Positions 26,860 to 37,405 are shown, counted from the stretch's first letter. The stretch is 64,000 nucleotides of DNA from Winogradskyella helgolandensis (GCF_013404085.1 NZ_JABFHO010000001.1:62001-126000), one strand, 5' to 3'. Notes: a model not told the origin generated them from the sequence alone. Program-made: numbers and translations.

Positions 26860-28647
26860 TTAGCGCACTCCGTGCATTAATTTTTTCAATAATGGGTTTA
26901 GAACTACGGAAACTAAACCTACAGCAATCGGAATCACTGCAAAGATTAGGAAGAAAACTCCTAAGGAATATTCTTCTGAAATTTTATCAATCATCCCACC
27001 CATAGTGTTTGCTACTTTCTGTCCGACAGCAATTGCCAAATACCATACACCAAACATAAAACCAATCATTCGAGCGGGTACTAATTTACTCAAATAGGAC
27101 AATCCTAAAGGAGATAAACATAGTTCACCCATAGTATGAAATAAGTATGCCAATATTAAGAATATCATACTTACAGATGCTGTTTTTGCGCCAGATGGAA
27201 TATCTGATGCACCATAAGCCAAGATTGCGAATCCTAAACCTAGCAGCACTAATCCTATAGCATACTTCATCGCTGCACTCGGGTTGTATTTACTCTCCCA
27301 CCATTTTGAAAACAATGGAGCTAGCGTTATAATAAAAAACGAATTTAAGATTCCGAACCAAGTTGCATCAACTTTTAAATCTTCAGAAAATGATTTGTCA
27401 TAAATACGGTAAACCACTAATATCCAAACACCAACAAAGGCAATGGCTAACATAATGTTTGATGCTCCAATTTTAGTAAATGTCTTTTTAAATATTAAGA
27501 AGATGACATAGGTTATGATTATTAACGGAATCGTTGTTAATAAGCCATCAACGATTTTAAAAATAGTCGCTGTATTCCCAACTAAATCTCTATTGGTATA
27601 ATCACTAGCAAATAATGTCATAGAACCTAAAGACTGCTCAAAGAATGCAAAAAAGAATACCGTAAAAAGCGCAAAAATAGAAACCGCAACTAAACGATCT
27701 CTAACAATAGGGATATAACGTGATATACGTCCAATTAACAATACTAAGAAAAGCACTAAAGCCGCAAGAACTACAAAATTTGAACCACTCATTCCCATAA
27801 CTTCAAATGGTAACATTGTAGTGCCTCCAATTTTCTCTAATGGATCATTAAAAAGGTAAATCAGTCCACCTACAGAAGAAAGTACAATTAGTATTTTATC
27901 TAAGGTTGTAAATGGGTTCAACTTTGAAGCGGCTTCAACTTCTTCTTTAATCACTTCTGGATCAGAAGTATCTTCACCATCATGTAATACAACATCAATC
28001 TGCTTTGAAGGTGCTGCCCCAACTTTACCAAATATTTTATGAGCTAATAAAAACTGAAGCATTCCTAGGAACATAAATATGCCAGCAAGTCCAAATCCGT
28101 ATGACCAACCATAATTTTCAGCTAAATAACCACAAAGCATCATTCCGAAAAAAGCACCTGCGTTTACACCCATATAAAAAATAGTGTAAGCTCCGTCTTT
28201 TTTAGACTCTCTCGTTTTGTACATCTCTGAAATTATAGATGTAATATTTGGCTTAAAAAAACCTGTTCCAATAACTAACAATGCTAAACCTAAGTAAAAT
28301 GAAGCCGTTGTTTCTAGTGCCATTGCAGCGTGACCAAGGGTCATGATAACACAACCAATTACTACAGCAATACGATATCCTGTCCATTTATCGGCAATCC
28401 AACCTCCTAAAATTGGTGTCAAATATAAAAGTGAAGCATAGGTACCAATTAATGAAAGCGCATGCTCACGTGGCCAATCCCATCCTGGATTATCACTCAT
28501 CATTGGAGCTGTTAAAAACAATATGAGAAGGATACGCATCCCGTAGAATGAAAAGCGCTCCCACATTTCTGTAAAAAACAGAATAAACAATCCTACGGGA
28601 TGCCCAAGAACCGTGTCTTTAAATAGATTTTCAATATCAGTCTTCAT
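26860..28647 (-). CDS. POT-family proton-dependent oligopeptide transporter (copy A)
   Basis: This is a 595-residue inner-membrane di/tripeptide:proton symporter of the POT/PTR2 family. The ExxERFSFYG motif (FFTEMWERFSFYGMR, near residue 28) in helix 1 and the PTR2 signature FYMGVNAGAFFGMMLCGYLAE are both present. It carries a cytoplasmic charged insert around residues 215-245 (HDGEDTSDPEVIKEEVE). It is a close paralogue of the next gene, 38 bp upstream, and the pair looks like a tandem duplication. A terminator follows at 26814-26840. Confidence 0.93.
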   Translation of the reverse strand: MKTDIENLFKDTVLGHPVGLFILFFTEMWERFSFYGMRILLILFLTAPMMSDNPGWDWPREHALSLIGTYASLLYLTPILGGWIADKWTGYRIAVVIGCVIMTLGHAAMALETTASFYLGLALLVIGTGFFKPNITSIISEMYKTRESKKDGAYTIFYMGVNAGAFFGMMLCGYLAENYGWSYGFGLAGIFMFLGMLQFLLAHKIFGKVGAAPSKQIDVVLHDGEDTSDPEVIKEEVEAASKLNPFTTLDKILIVLSSVGGLIYLFNDPLEKIGGTTMLPFEVMGMSGSNFVVLAALVLFLVLLIGRISRYIPIVRDRLVAVSIFALFTVFFFAFFEQSLGSMTLFASDYTNRDLVGNTATIFKIVDGLLTTIPLIIITYVIFLIFKKTFTKIGASNIMLAIAFVGVWILVVYRIYDKSFSEDLKVDATWFGILNSFFIITLAPLFSKWWESKYNPSAAMKYAIGLVLLGLGFAILAYGASDIPSGAKTASVSMIFLILAYLFHTMGELCLSPLGLSYLSKLVPARMIGFMFGVWYLAIAVGQKVANTMGGMIDKISEEYSLGVFFLIFAVIPIAVGLVSVVLNPLLKKLMHGVR

Positions 28648-28685
28648 TACTCAAAGGGTGTAAATAAGTTAGTAATAACTAAAAA

Positions 28686-30272
28686 TTAATTAATTCCGTG
28701 CATCATTTTCTTTAACTTCGGATTTAAAATCAATAAGATTACCGCAGCGAACATCGGTATGGCTGCTATAATTAAGAAAAAGGTAGACATCGAATACTTT
28801 TGTGAGATTTGGTCTATATATGATCCTGTCATTCCTGCAATAAAGTTAGCTATTGCTGAAGCTGTAAACCAAAGTCCAAACAGCAATCCTGCTAAACGTT
28901 TAGGCGATAATTTAGACACATAAGATAATCCTACAGGAGACAAGCATAATTCACCAGTTGTATGAAAAAAGTAAGCCATTATTAACCAGACCATACTGAC
29001 AGATGCACTAGTTGCACCTTGAGGAATACTATTAGAACCTATAGATAAAACCACAAACCCAATTCCTACTAAAGCTAAGCCCATTGCAAATTTAACAGGT
29101 CCTGAAGGGTTCCATACTTTTTCCCACATTTTACTAAATGAAGAAGCTAATGTGATAATAAAAAAGGAATTCAAAATTTGAAACCAAGAAACCGTTACTT
29201 CTGTTTGCTCAAGACTAAACTCTCTATATACTTTCCAGCCTCCTAAAAACCAAATGATTAAAAAAGATATTCCTGTAAAAATAATAGTTAAAGGATAGGT
29301 CTTATAAATTTTCTTACCTAAACTATATAGTACCCAAGTCACGATAATAATTGGAAAAATAGTTAAAATAGCATCTATCCATTTAAAAATAACTCCTGAA
29401 TTACCCTCTAAAACTCTCTGTGTGTAATCTTTAGCAAAAACCGTCATAGATCCACCAGCTTGCTCAAAAGCAAAGAAAAAGAATATACTGGCAACCATTA
29501 AAACACCAACAACAACTAATCGATCTCTTACAATATGAGCAGGAGTTTCAATTTCATCTTCATCATCAGCAATTTTTTCTAACTCAGCTTCAAATTGTTT
29601 TTTAGGTGTTTCTCCTATCACCCCAAATATCTTACGTCCAAAATAGAATTGTAACATACCGAAAAGCATAAATACACCGGCCAATCCAAACCCAAAGTGC
29701 CATCCTATTTTTTCTCCTATGTACCCACATAATAACATTCCTAAGAAAGCACCTGCATTAATACCCATATAAAAAATAGTATATCCTGCATCTTTTTTAG
29801 AACTAGAATCTGGATATAGATTTCCTACCATTGATGAAATATTCGGCTTAAATAAACCATTTCCTAAAATCATCATTACAAGTCCTGCATAGAAAAAATT
29901 AGGGCTAATGCCTTCAAAAGCCATAGAAGCATGCCCCAAAGTCATTATTAACGCACCTAATAAAATAGCTTTTCTAAACCCTGTAAATTTATCCGCTAGT
30001 ATTCCACCTAATAACGGTGTTAAATAAACCAAACCTGTATACCAAGCATATAGTTGCATCGCATCAGCATTTGTCCATTCCCAGCCTCCTTTACCGATTT
30101 CTGTTATTAAAAACACTGTTAATAGTGCTCTCATTCCATAATAACTGAAGCGCTCCCACATTTCTGTAAAAAATAACACGAACAATCCTGCAGGATGTCC
30201 CATTACCATGGAGTCATCAATACCTTGTTTATGTAGATGCTTGATTAAAGCTGGATCATTTTCTTGGCTCAT
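28686..30272 (-). CDS. POT-family proton-dependent oligopeptide transporter (copy B)
   Basis: This 528-residue paralogue of copy A has the same markers: FFTEMWERFSYYGMRALL near residue 32 and FYMGINAGAFLGMLLCGYIGE near residue 170. It is shorter because the region after the acidic loop (EKIADDEDEIETPAHI) lacks two helices present in copy A. The shared ends LNPKLKKMMHGIN and LNPLLKKLMHGVR show common origin. It lies between a dipeptidyl peptidase gene upstream and copy A, which suggests a joint role in peptide use. Confidence 0.93.
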   Translation of the reverse strand: MSQENDPALIKHLHKQGIDDSMVMGHPAGLFVLFFTEMWERFSYYGMRALLTVFLITEIGKGGWEWTNADAMQLYAWYTGLVYLTPLLGGILADKFTGFRKAILLGALIMTLGHASMAFEGISPNFFYAGLVMMILGNGLFKPNISSMVGNLYPDSSSKKDAGYTIFYMGINAGAFLGMLLCGYIGEKIGWHFGFGLAGVFMLFGMLQFYFGRKIFGVIGETPKKQFEAELEKIADDEDEIETPAHIVRDRLVVVGVLMVASIFFFFAFEQAGGSMTVFAKDYTQRVLEGNSGVIFKWIDAILTIFPIIIVTWVLYSLGKKIYKTYPLTIIFTGISFLIIWFLGGWKVYREFSLEQTEVTVSWFQILNSFFIITLASSFSKMWEKVWNPSGPVKFAMGLALVGIGFVVLSIGSNSIPQGATSASVSMVWLIMAYFFHTTGELCLSPVGLSYVSKLSPKRLAGLLFGLWFTASAIANFIAGMTGSYIDQISQKYSMSTFFLIIAAIPMFAAVILLILNPKLKKMMHGIN

Positions 30273-30400
30273 AAGTTTAGTTTTTATGTTAGTTAGTCTT
30301 TATATATAGTTTATTAGTCAAAATCTTTATTCACTCAATAAAATGCCCTTTGGTAAGAAAATGAATCCGTACCATTATGCATTCACAGATGCGCTATTAT

Positions 30401-32599
30401 TTAATTTCTTTTATCACCCAATGTACGATGAATAAAATCAGTCATTTTTTTATACAAATGCATTCTTGTGTTCCCTCCATAAATACCATGATTTTTATCT
30501 GGATAAATCATCCATTCAAACTGTTTATCAGCTTGGATTAATGCTTCAACCATTAACATCGTATTTTGAACATGCACATTATCATCACCTGTTCCGTGAA
30601 TTAACAAGTAATCTCCCTTTAGTTTCTCTACATGATTTATTGGTGAGTTCTCATCATAACCCGTTGGATTTTCTTGAGGTGTGGTCATATAACGTTCTGT
30701 GTAAATCGTATCGTAGAACCTCCAACTTGTTACAGGAGCGACTGCAATTGCCATTTTAAAAACATCATTGCCTTTAAGTAGTGCGTTACTACTCATAAAA
30801 CCTCCATAGCTCCAGCCCCAAATACCTATTCTTGAAGCGTCTATATAATCTAAAGCCCCCAATTGTTTTGCAGCTTCTATTTGGTCTTCAACTTCAAATT
30901 TTCCTAATTCATTTTGAGTCACTTTCTTAAAATCGGCTCCTTTAAAACCTGTTCCTCTTCCATCAATACAAACTACAATATAACCTTGTTGTGCTAGCAT
31001 CTGATACCAGTAATCATTTGTACTATTCCAGCGGTTAGCCACTTGCTGTGAACCTGGACCTGAATATTGATACATAAATAAAGGGTAAGCTTTATTCGCA
31101 TCAAAATCCTTAGGCTTAATCGTCCACATATTTAAATCATTCCCATTTACAGAAATCGTACTAAATTCTTTTTCAGACATCACATAGCCCTCTAACTTCT
31201 TTGCTAATCTATCATTATCTTGAATTTGTTTAACAACTTTACCTGACTTAGAACTATACAACGTGTACTCTTGAGGTGTCGCTGCACTTGAGAACGTATT
31301 AATAAAATAGGTGAAGTCAGCACTAAATGACGCGCTGTTTGTTCCTACTTTTTCCGTCAAACGTTTTTTGTTTTTTCCGTTTAACTGTATAGAGTATACA
31401 TCTCTATTTATAGAACCATTTTCTGTAGATTGGTAATAAATAGTATTGGCTTTTTCATTAAAACCATAGTAGTCGGTCACTTCCCAATTGCCTTTAGTAA
31501 CTTGGTTAATGAGTTTACCGTCTCTTGAATAATGATAGACATGATTAAAACCATCTAACTCACTCGTCCAAATAAAACTATTATCTTTTAGAAAGGTTAA
31601 GTTGAAAGTGACATCGATATAGGCTTTATCTTTTTCTGCTAAAACTACTTTTGAAGAGTTCGCTTTGGTATCAATCATCCAAAGATCTAATTCATTTTGA
31701 TGACGATTCATAAACTGAACACTCAACACATTAGCATCGTTAGTCCATTCTAATCTTGGAATATAGAAATCTTCATAATCTTTAGTAACACTTAACTCAG
31801 AACCCTTTTTAGAATTTAAATTATATAAATGCAAAGATACTTTAGAGTTCGCTTCTCCTGCTTTCGGATATTTAAAAACATGTTGTGTTTGGTATAAATC
31901 TGATCCATAAACATCCATTGAAAATTCAGGAACCTCAGATTCATCAAATCTTATAAATGCAATTTGGTTGCTATCTGCATTCCAATCAAAAGCTCTTACA
32001 AAGCTAAATTCCTCTTCGTAAACCCAATCCGTAATACCGTTAATAATCTTATTCTTTTCGCCGTCTGTAGTTAACTGTTCTACGTTTCCAGATTTTAAAT
32101 CCTTTACGAATAAATTATTTTCAAATCCGTAAGCCACCTTAGTGCCGTCTGGTGATAATGTTGGTTCTTGCACTAAATCATCAGATACTTTAGTTACTTT
32201 TTTTGAAGCGATATCATAAATATAAAACTCACCTAAGGTAGAACGTCTAAAAATAGGTTCAGATTTTGTAGTTAGGATTATTTTAGACTCATCCGCACTA
32301 AACGAATAATCAAAAAAACCTTGAATCTCAGCAATGTCTGCAGAAGAGATTAAGGTTTTTACTTTTTTTAAAGTTTTATAATCATAAATATCTATGGTAG
32401 ACGCTCTAGTTTGTCTATCGAAATTTAAAACTGAATATTGATTGCCATTCTCCATTGAATGTAACGCCTGCATCCCTTCCGTTCTAAAAGTCCCACTCCA
32501 AATTTCTTTAAGTGTGATTTGTTTTTCTTGACAAAAAACTAAAGAGGTCATTAAAAAGGCAAATACAGCCACAAAGTGTCTCAAGTTCATAAATTTCAT
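30401..32599 (-). CDS. Dipeptidyl peptidase IV (S9 family)
   Basis: DPP IV removes X-Pro dipeptides from peptide N-termini. The 732-residue secreted protein has a signal peptide (FVAVFAFLMTSLVFCQ), a beta-propeller domain (DPPIV_N, about 90-440) and an alpha/beta-hydrolase domain with nucleophile Ser in GIWGWSYGGFMS, Asp in GTGDDNVHVQN and His in PDKNHGIYGG. The propeller has the paired-glutamate segment DWVYEEEFS, which binds the substrate N-terminus. The products (dipeptides) fit uptake by the two adjacent POT transporters. The 233 bp upstream show no clear promoter for this gene. Confidence 0.95.
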   Translation of the reverse strand: MKFMNLRHFVAVFAFLMTSLVFCQEKQITLKEIWSGTFRTEGMQALHSMENGNQYSVLNFDRQTRASTIDIYDYKTLKKVKTLISSADIAEIQGFFDYSFSADESKIILTTKSEPIFRRSTLGEFYIYDIASKKVTKVSDDLVQEPTLSPDGTKVAYGFENNLFVKDLKSGNVEQLTTDGEKNKIINGITDWVYEEEFSFVRAFDWNADSNQIAFIRFDESEVPEFSMDVYGSDLYQTQHVFKYPKAGEANSKVSLHLYNLNSKKGSELSVTKDYEDFYIPRLEWTNDANVLSVQFMNRHQNELDLWMIDTKANSSKVVLAEKDKAYIDVTFNLTFLKDNSFIWTSELDGFNHVYHYSRDGKLINQVTKGNWEVTDYYGFNEKANTIYYQSTENGSINRDVYSIQLNGKNKKRLTEKVGTNSASFSADFTYFINTFSSAATPQEYTLYSSKSGKVVKQIQDNDRLAKKLEGYVMSEKEFSTISVNGNDLNMWTIKPKDFDANKAYPLFMYQYSGPGSQQVANRWNSTNDYWYQMLAQQGYIVVCIDGRGTGFKGADFKKVTQNELGKFEVEDQIEAAKQLGALDYIDASRIGIWGWSYGGFMSSNALLKGNDVFKMAIAVAPVTSWRFYDTIYTERYMTTPQENPTGYDENSPINHVEKLKGDYLLIHGTGDDNVHVQNTMLMVEALIQADKQFEWMIYPDKNHGIYGGNTRMHLYKKMTDFIHRTLGDKRN

Positions 32600-32801
32600 G
32601 TGTTTACGCTTATCGCTTTTTAATGGTCACTTGCCGTTAGCATTTGGTCATTTCTTGTCAGGGCTAAAACTTTTGCCATGCTCGTTTCGTGTTTCAATAA
32701 AGCAATGCCAAGTTTACTAAAAATTATGCAAAAAACCGCTATTATTAACACGAAATCGGGATTTACAATCTATTAATGCACACATTTTATGGCAATCCTA
32801 G

Positions 32802-32809
32802 TATCTTTG
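32802..32809 (+). promoter_or_regulatory. -7 element for the HMG-CoA reductase gene
   Basis: TATCTTTG is a full match to the -7 consensus TAnnTTTG, 24 bp before the chosen ATG at 32833. The -33 position is not a good match. It lies downstream of the ATG at 32776, which argues against that longer start. Confidence 0.45.
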
Positions 32810-32832
32810 TTTTTTTAAAAATAAAAACTAAT

Positions 32833-34149
32833 ATGCCAAATACAATTTCTGGCTTTTCTAAGCTTTCAAAATCCGAAAAGATTGAATGGCTTTTAAACAC
32901 GTATTTCACAGATAAAAATAGCGCGAGAACACTTGTTCAGCAGTATTGGAATTCAGATGACAAACTTCAAAAGTTACATGATGAGTTTATAGAAAACACC
33001 ATTACTAATTACTATTTACCATTAGGTGTTGCTCCAAATTTTTTAATTAATGAGACCACTTATGCCATTCCAATGGCTATTGAAGAAAGTTCGGTTGTGG
33101 CAGCGGCAAGTAAAGCTGCTAAATTTTGGTTAGATCGTGGAGGTTTTAAAGCTGAAGTCTTATCTACCGAAAAAATTGGTCAGGTGCATTTTATATTTAA
33201 AGGAAATTTCAATAAACTTGAAGAATTTTTCAACCATATAAAACCTAAACTTATCAGTGATACAGCGTCCATGACTAAAAGTATGGAACGCAGAGGAGGT
33301 GGAATTTTAGATATTGAATTACGAAATAAATCTGAAGATTTACCAAATTATTATCAGCTTCACGCCACGTTTGAAACCTTGGATGCGATGGGAGCCAACT
33401 TCATCAATACGTGTTTAGAACAATTTGCAACGACGTTTAAAAATGAAGCTTTACAATTTGAAGGATTTAATGACGAAGAAAGGCATATCACAGTTGTAAT
33501 GAGTATTCTTTCTAACTACGTACCACAATGTTTGGTGCGTGCAGAAGTATCTTGTCCAATTGAAGACTTAAAAAGTAAAGACATTCTTAATCCGGAAGAA
33601 TTTGCTCAAAAATTTAAACAAGCCGTAACAATTGCAGAAATAGAACCTTATAGAGCAGTAACACACAATAAAGGTATTATGAACGGTATTGATGCTGTTG
33701 TTTTAGCCACCGGAAATGATTTTAGGGCGGTTGAAGCAGGCGTACATGCTTATGCAGCAAAGGATGGTTCATATTCTAGCTTAACACATTGCTCCATTGA
33801 TGATGGAATTTTTAAATTTTGGATTGAAATTCCGTTAGCATTAGGAACCGTTGGCGGCTTAACTAATTTACATCCTTTAGTAAAATTTTCGTTGGAAATG
33901 CTCCAAAAACCGACAGCAAAAGACTTAATGAAAATTGTTGCAGTTGCTGGATTAGCACAAAATTTCGGTGCTGTAAAATCGTTAACCACTACCGGAATTC
34001 AAGAAGGACATATGAAAATGCATCTCATGAATATTTTGAATCAGTTTGAAGCAACAGAGAATGAGAAAGTGATGCTTGTTGAACATTTTAAGACTAATGT
34101 GGTAACTCATAGTGCGGTAGTTGAGGCAATAAAAAATATAAGGCCATAA
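32833..34149 (+). CDS. mvaA: Hydroxymethylglutaryl-CoA reductase, class II type
   Basis: HMG-CoA reductase makes mevalonate, so isoprenoids here are made through the mevalonate pathway. From ATG 32833 the protein is 438 residues and starts MPNTISGFSKLSKSEKI. It has catalytic Glu84 in PMAIEESSVVAAAS, Lys280 in THNKGIMNGID, Asp296 in GNDFRAVE and His393 in EGHMKMHLMN. The class II (bacterial) layout is inferred from length and motif spacing. A longer start at 32776 adds 19 residues and is rejected. A GHMP kinase gene follows 22 bp later. Confidence 0.94.
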   Translation: MPNTISGFSKLSKSEKIEWLLNTYFTDKNSARTLVQQYWNSDDKLQKLHDEFIENTITNYYLPLGVAPNFLINETTYAIPMAIEESSVVAAASKAAKFWLDRGGFKAEVLSTEKIGQVHFIFKGNFNKLEEFFNHIKPKLISDTASMTKSMERRGGGILDIELRNKSEDLPNYYQLHATFETLDAMGANFINTCLEQFATTFKNEALQFEGFNDEERHITVVMSILSNYVPQCLVRAEVSCPIEDLKSKDILNPEEFAQKFKQAVTIAEIEPYRAVTHNKGIMNGIDAVVLATGNDFRAVEAGVHAYAAKDGSYSSLTHCSIDDGIFKFWIEIPLALGTVGGLTNLHPLVKFSLEMLQKPTAKDLMKIVAVAGLAQNFGAVKSLTTTGIQEGHMKMHLMNILNQFEATENEKVMLVEHFKTNVVTHSAVVEAIKNIRP

Positions 34150-34171
34150 AGTAATCCTAAAATAAAAACTT

Positions 34172-35104
34172 TTGAATTCAAAGCCTAAAACATATAGAAG
34201 TAATGGAAAACTCCTACTAACAGCTGAATATGCTGTTTTGGATGAAGCAAAAGCTTTGGCGATACCAACTAAATACGGACAGAGTTTACTTGTTAAGGCA
34301 AATGATTCTAACATTATAAATTGGAAGAGTTATAATGAACTGGGAGCAATTTGGTTTGAATGCCATATATCATTTAATGAGATTGCTACGACAGACTTAA
34401 ATAGTCCAGCTCTCAATGACGTTAAAGAACGTTTATTACAAATTTTAAAAGCGACTCAAAGCTTGAATTCTGAGTTTTTAGTTTCAAATCAAGGTTATGA
34501 TATCACAACGCATCAAGATTTTAATAGACTTTGGGGTTTGGGTACATCGTCTACCTTAATTAATAATATTGCAAATTGGGCAAATGTTGATGCTTACCAA
34601 TTACTAAAAAAAACATTTGGTGGTTCTGGTTATGATATTGCCTGTGCTCAAAATAATACTTCAATTACATTTCAATTACAAGCAGATCAAAACCCACTGG
34701 TAACGTCAGTCAATTTTCAACCCTTATTTAAAGACCATCTCTATTTTATCTATCTCAATCAAAAACAAAATAGTAGAGAAGGTATTTTAGCATATAAATC
34801 ATTAGGTAAAATTGATTCTAAAATTACGTCTAAAATCGATGCTATAACTGAAGAAATGATTACGTGTACTTCACTTCCAGAATTTGAAAACTTAATTGAG
34901 GCTCATGAAAAAATCGTTTCTAATCTCATAGAACAAGACCCTATTAAAACGAGACTGTTCTCTGATTTTAAAGGTGCGGTAAAAAGTCTTGGAGCTTGGG
35001 GAGGCGATTTCGTTTTGGTAGCTTCTAATACAAATCCTGCTGCTTATTTTAACGCAAAAGGGTTTGATACCGTTATTCGTTATGTGGATATGGTTTTAGT
35101 TTAA
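34172..35104 (+). CDS. GYDIA-type GHMP kinase (mevalonate-pathway candidate)
   Basis: This 310-residue GHMP-superfamily small-molecule kinase has the N-terminal NGKLLLTAEYAVLD motif, the ATP loop WGLGTSST (121-128) and GGSGYDIACAQ (150-160), which names the GYDIA group. Placement right behind HMG-CoA reductase suggests action on mevalonate or phosphomevalonate, but the substrate is not proved by sequence. The start is TTG at 34172 (MNSKPKTYRSNGKLLL). No in-frame ATG precedes the conserved motif, so a TTG start is likely. Confidence 0.85.
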   Translation: MNSKPKTYRSNGKLLLTAEYAVLDEAKALAIPTKYGQSLLVKANDSNIINWKSYNELGAIWFECHISFNEIATTDLNSPALNDVKERLLQILKATQSLNSEFLVSNQGYDITTHQDFNRLWGLGTSSTLINNIANWANVDAYQLLKKTFGGSGYDIACAQNNTSITFQLQADQNPLVTSVNFQPLFKDHLYFIYLNQKQNSREGILAYKSLGKIDSKITSKIDAITEEMITCTSLPEFENLIEAHEKIVSNLIEQDPIKTRLFSDFKGAVKSLGAWGGDFVLVASNTNPAAYFNAKGFDTVIRYVDMVLV

Positions 35105-35199
35105 ATAATACTTACACGGTTTTAAAAACCTTGCAAGAAAATAAAATTGTTACCAATCTTATTTAATTCTATAGATGCCGAAACAAGTTCAGCATAAAA

Positions 35200-35229
35200 A
35201 AATGGCTTCACATTTCTGCAAAGCCATTT
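35200..35229 (-). terminator. Terminator of the ppiD-like gene
   Basis: AAATGGCTT (35200-35208) and AAGCCATTT (35221-35229) form a 9-bp stem with a 12-base loop. On the minus strand a run of T follows. It lies 29 bp past the stop of the peptidylprolyl isomerase gene and may serve the convergent kinase gene too, though weakly. Confidence 0.8.
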
Positions 35230-35257
35230 ATAATTATATTCTAATTGCTATTTGGTT

Positions 35258-37405
35258 TTAGTAAACCGTTTTAGCTCTATTATCTTCTATTTCTGCAGCT
35301 TTTTCTAATGCTGTAAACACTTTAGTTTGAACTGTATTTCTACGCTCAGCATTCAATCTATTTACAATAGCACCGTAGTTATCTAATTTAGTTGCTTCGT
35401 TAATTTTAGTAACTTGTACAACGTACACACCTTTTTCACCATCAATTGGCTTAGAAGTTGCACCTTCAGCTAATCCAAAAGCTGCTCCTACAACTTTAGG
35501 CTCAACACCTGCACCAGATAAGGTTGTGTTTTTAATTGTAAGCGCGGCAGCTGTTCTAGGACTCTGACCTTGATTCTTAGCGATATCAGCAACAGTCGTT
35601 CCTGTAATCTTTTCACGAATTAACTTTGCTTTCTTTTCTTTTCTAATTTCTGGTAATGCTGTAATTGAAGCATCTTCAGTACTCATTAATCCTTTTTCTC
35701 TTACCTCAACAACTTTAGCAACTATAAAACCAAAGTTAGATATTGCAAAGTTTTTGTAATCACCAGCTTCTGTATCATCATTAAAAGCCCAACGTACCAC
35801 TTCTCTTTGACTTCCAAGTCCTGGTATATTTTCATCTAATGCTTTAAATGTAATTGGTTTTACAGTCAATTCACGTTCTTTAGCTAATGCATTAAAATCA
35901 CCATCTTTAGCAGCAATTTCAAACTTAGACATTACGTTAAACACATCTTGAAGTGTTTGGTCAGATGGTTCAATTTTAGTAGCAACTGTTGCTACTTTTA
36001 TTGCCTTGTTAAAACTCTTTTGCTCTAATACTTCAATAATGTGGTATCCAAAAGACGTTTGAACCACATCGATATCACCTTCTTTATTATCAAAAGCATA
36101 CGCTTTAAATTCTGGAGCCATCCCTGCTAAATAGTCAAACTCAATTTCACCATCTTGCTCATTACTTACTTTATCAGAAGATAAGTCAAGTAAATCTAAA
36201 AATTTAGTCCCTCCTTTAATTTGTGCAAAAATACTATCTGCAGTTGCTTTTGCTTCTTCTGGTGTTTTAGTTACAGACGCATCTGCTCTTTGTCCACCTA
36301 CATAAGGAACTAATATATGACGCACTTTTACTGAATCTGGTAATTGCTTAGTCGCAACAATTTTAGATAATTTGTAGAATCCGCCATCTTTATAAGGTCC
36401 ATAATAACTATCAACACCTAATTTCATTAACGTGTCTTTAGCCACAGCAGGCAATTGTGCTGCTCTTAAAAAAGCATCATTATATTTTATAGCTGAATTT
36501 GAATTCACAAACTCTTCAATGTCAGTAGTAGAATCAAATCCTGAAATCGTTTCTGTATTTTTACTACTATCGTTATATTCTGTTCTATCCGCTTTTAAAG
36601 CTAACAAATCCGCTTGTATTTTATCTTCATCCGCTTTTGAAGCTTCTTCTTTAAACTCTACATAAACAACTTCTCTAGTAGCATCTGTCTTATATGTATC
36701 CTCATGATTTTTCATATAAGCCGTTATTTCGCTTTTAGAAACAGCAACTAAACTATCTGAAATAGTTGTGTAAGGCACTTGAACATAGTTAATATCTACT
36801 GTTTTAGAATCACCTAAATAATCTTGTTCAGCTTCAGAAATCGTTGTTCCTATACCAGCCTTAACCAAATTATAATATGTTTGCTGAATTGCGTTTGCGG
36901 CAATAGTCTGCTCATTGCTTGTCCAGCTTTCATAGTTTACTAAGAAGTTTCCTAAAGGAGCAGTATCACCATTTAAATCTTTCAAGTTGGCGATAAATGC
37001 ATTTAAACGATTAACGTCAAAGTTCCCGTTTGCATCTTGAAATTCTGGATATGAAGAAAAACTAGTCTTCAATAAATCTCTCATTTCGTCTTTTTCAACA
37101 GACAATCCTAATTCTTCAAATTCTGATTGTAATACTATTTTACGAACTTCTTGATTGTAAATTGCATTCATAGACTGTGTAGAGGTTTGTGCTCCACCAG
37201 ATCTATCTTGGTAATTTTTTACTTTTTGCTGAAAATCAATTCGGTTGATATCTGTACCGTTAACAGTAGCAATCACGTCTTGTGACGCACCTGTTAAGGC
37301 ATCAGAATTCTTGAATAAATCTCCAATTACGAATGAAAATAACGCTAATGCAATTACTAATATTAATACTAGTGAGCGCTGTCTAATTTTATTTAAAACT
37401 GCCAT
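35258..37405 (-). CDS. ppiD: Periplasmic peptidylprolyl isomerase / chaperone, PpiD/SurA type
   Basis: This 715-residue protein is anchored by one membrane helix near residues 11-30 (LVLILVIALALFSFVIGDLF) and faces the periplasm, where it helps fold outer-membrane and secreted proteins. It has a SurA_N-like region (about 35-210) and a parvulin (PpiC) domain at about 345-455, opening VKVRHILVPY and ending TSFGYHIIEVLE. A second, poorer parvulin-like segment lies near the C-terminus. It is the last gene of a minus-strand run that includes the CNNM protein. The 199 bp upstream hold no recognised signal. Confidence 0.92.
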   Translation of the reverse strand: MAVLNKIRQRSLVLILVIALALFSFVIGDLFKNSDALTGASQDVIATVNGTDINRIDFQQKVKNYQDRSGGAQTSTQSMNAIYNQEVRKIVLQSEFEELGLSVEKDEMRDLLKTSFSSYPEFQDANGNFDVNRLNAFIANLKDLNGDTAPLGNFLVNYESWTSNEQTIAANAIQQTYYNLVKAGIGTTISEAEQDYLGDSKTVDINYVQVPYTTISDSLVAVSKSEITAYMKNHEDTYKTDATREVVYVEFKEEASKADEDKIQADLLALKADRTEYNDSSKNTETISGFDSTTDIEEFVNSNSAIKYNDAFLRAAQLPAVAKDTLMKLGVDSYYGPYKDGGFYKLSKIVATKQLPDSVKVRHILVPYVGGQRADASVTKTPEEAKATADSIFAQIKGGTKFLDLLDLSSDKVSNEQDGEIEFDYLAGMAPEFKAYAFDNKEGDIDVVQTSFGYHIIEVLEQKSFNKAIKVATVATKIEPSDQTLQDVFNVMSKFEIAAKDGDFNALAKERELTVKPITFKALDENIPGLGSQREVVRWAFNDDTEAGDYKNFAISNFGFIVAKVVEVREKGLMSTEDASITALPEIRKEKKAKLIREKITGTTVADIAKNQGQSPRTAAALTIKNTTLSGAGVEPKVVGAAFGLAEGATSKPIDGEKGVYVVQVTKINEATKLDNYGAIVNRLNAERRNTVQTKVFTALEKAAEIEDNRAKTVY

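Noticed and set aside
32776..32832. Longer start for HMG-CoA reductase, adding 19 residues
   Set aside because: The extension has no family support and would begin upstream of the predicted -7 element at 32802-32809.
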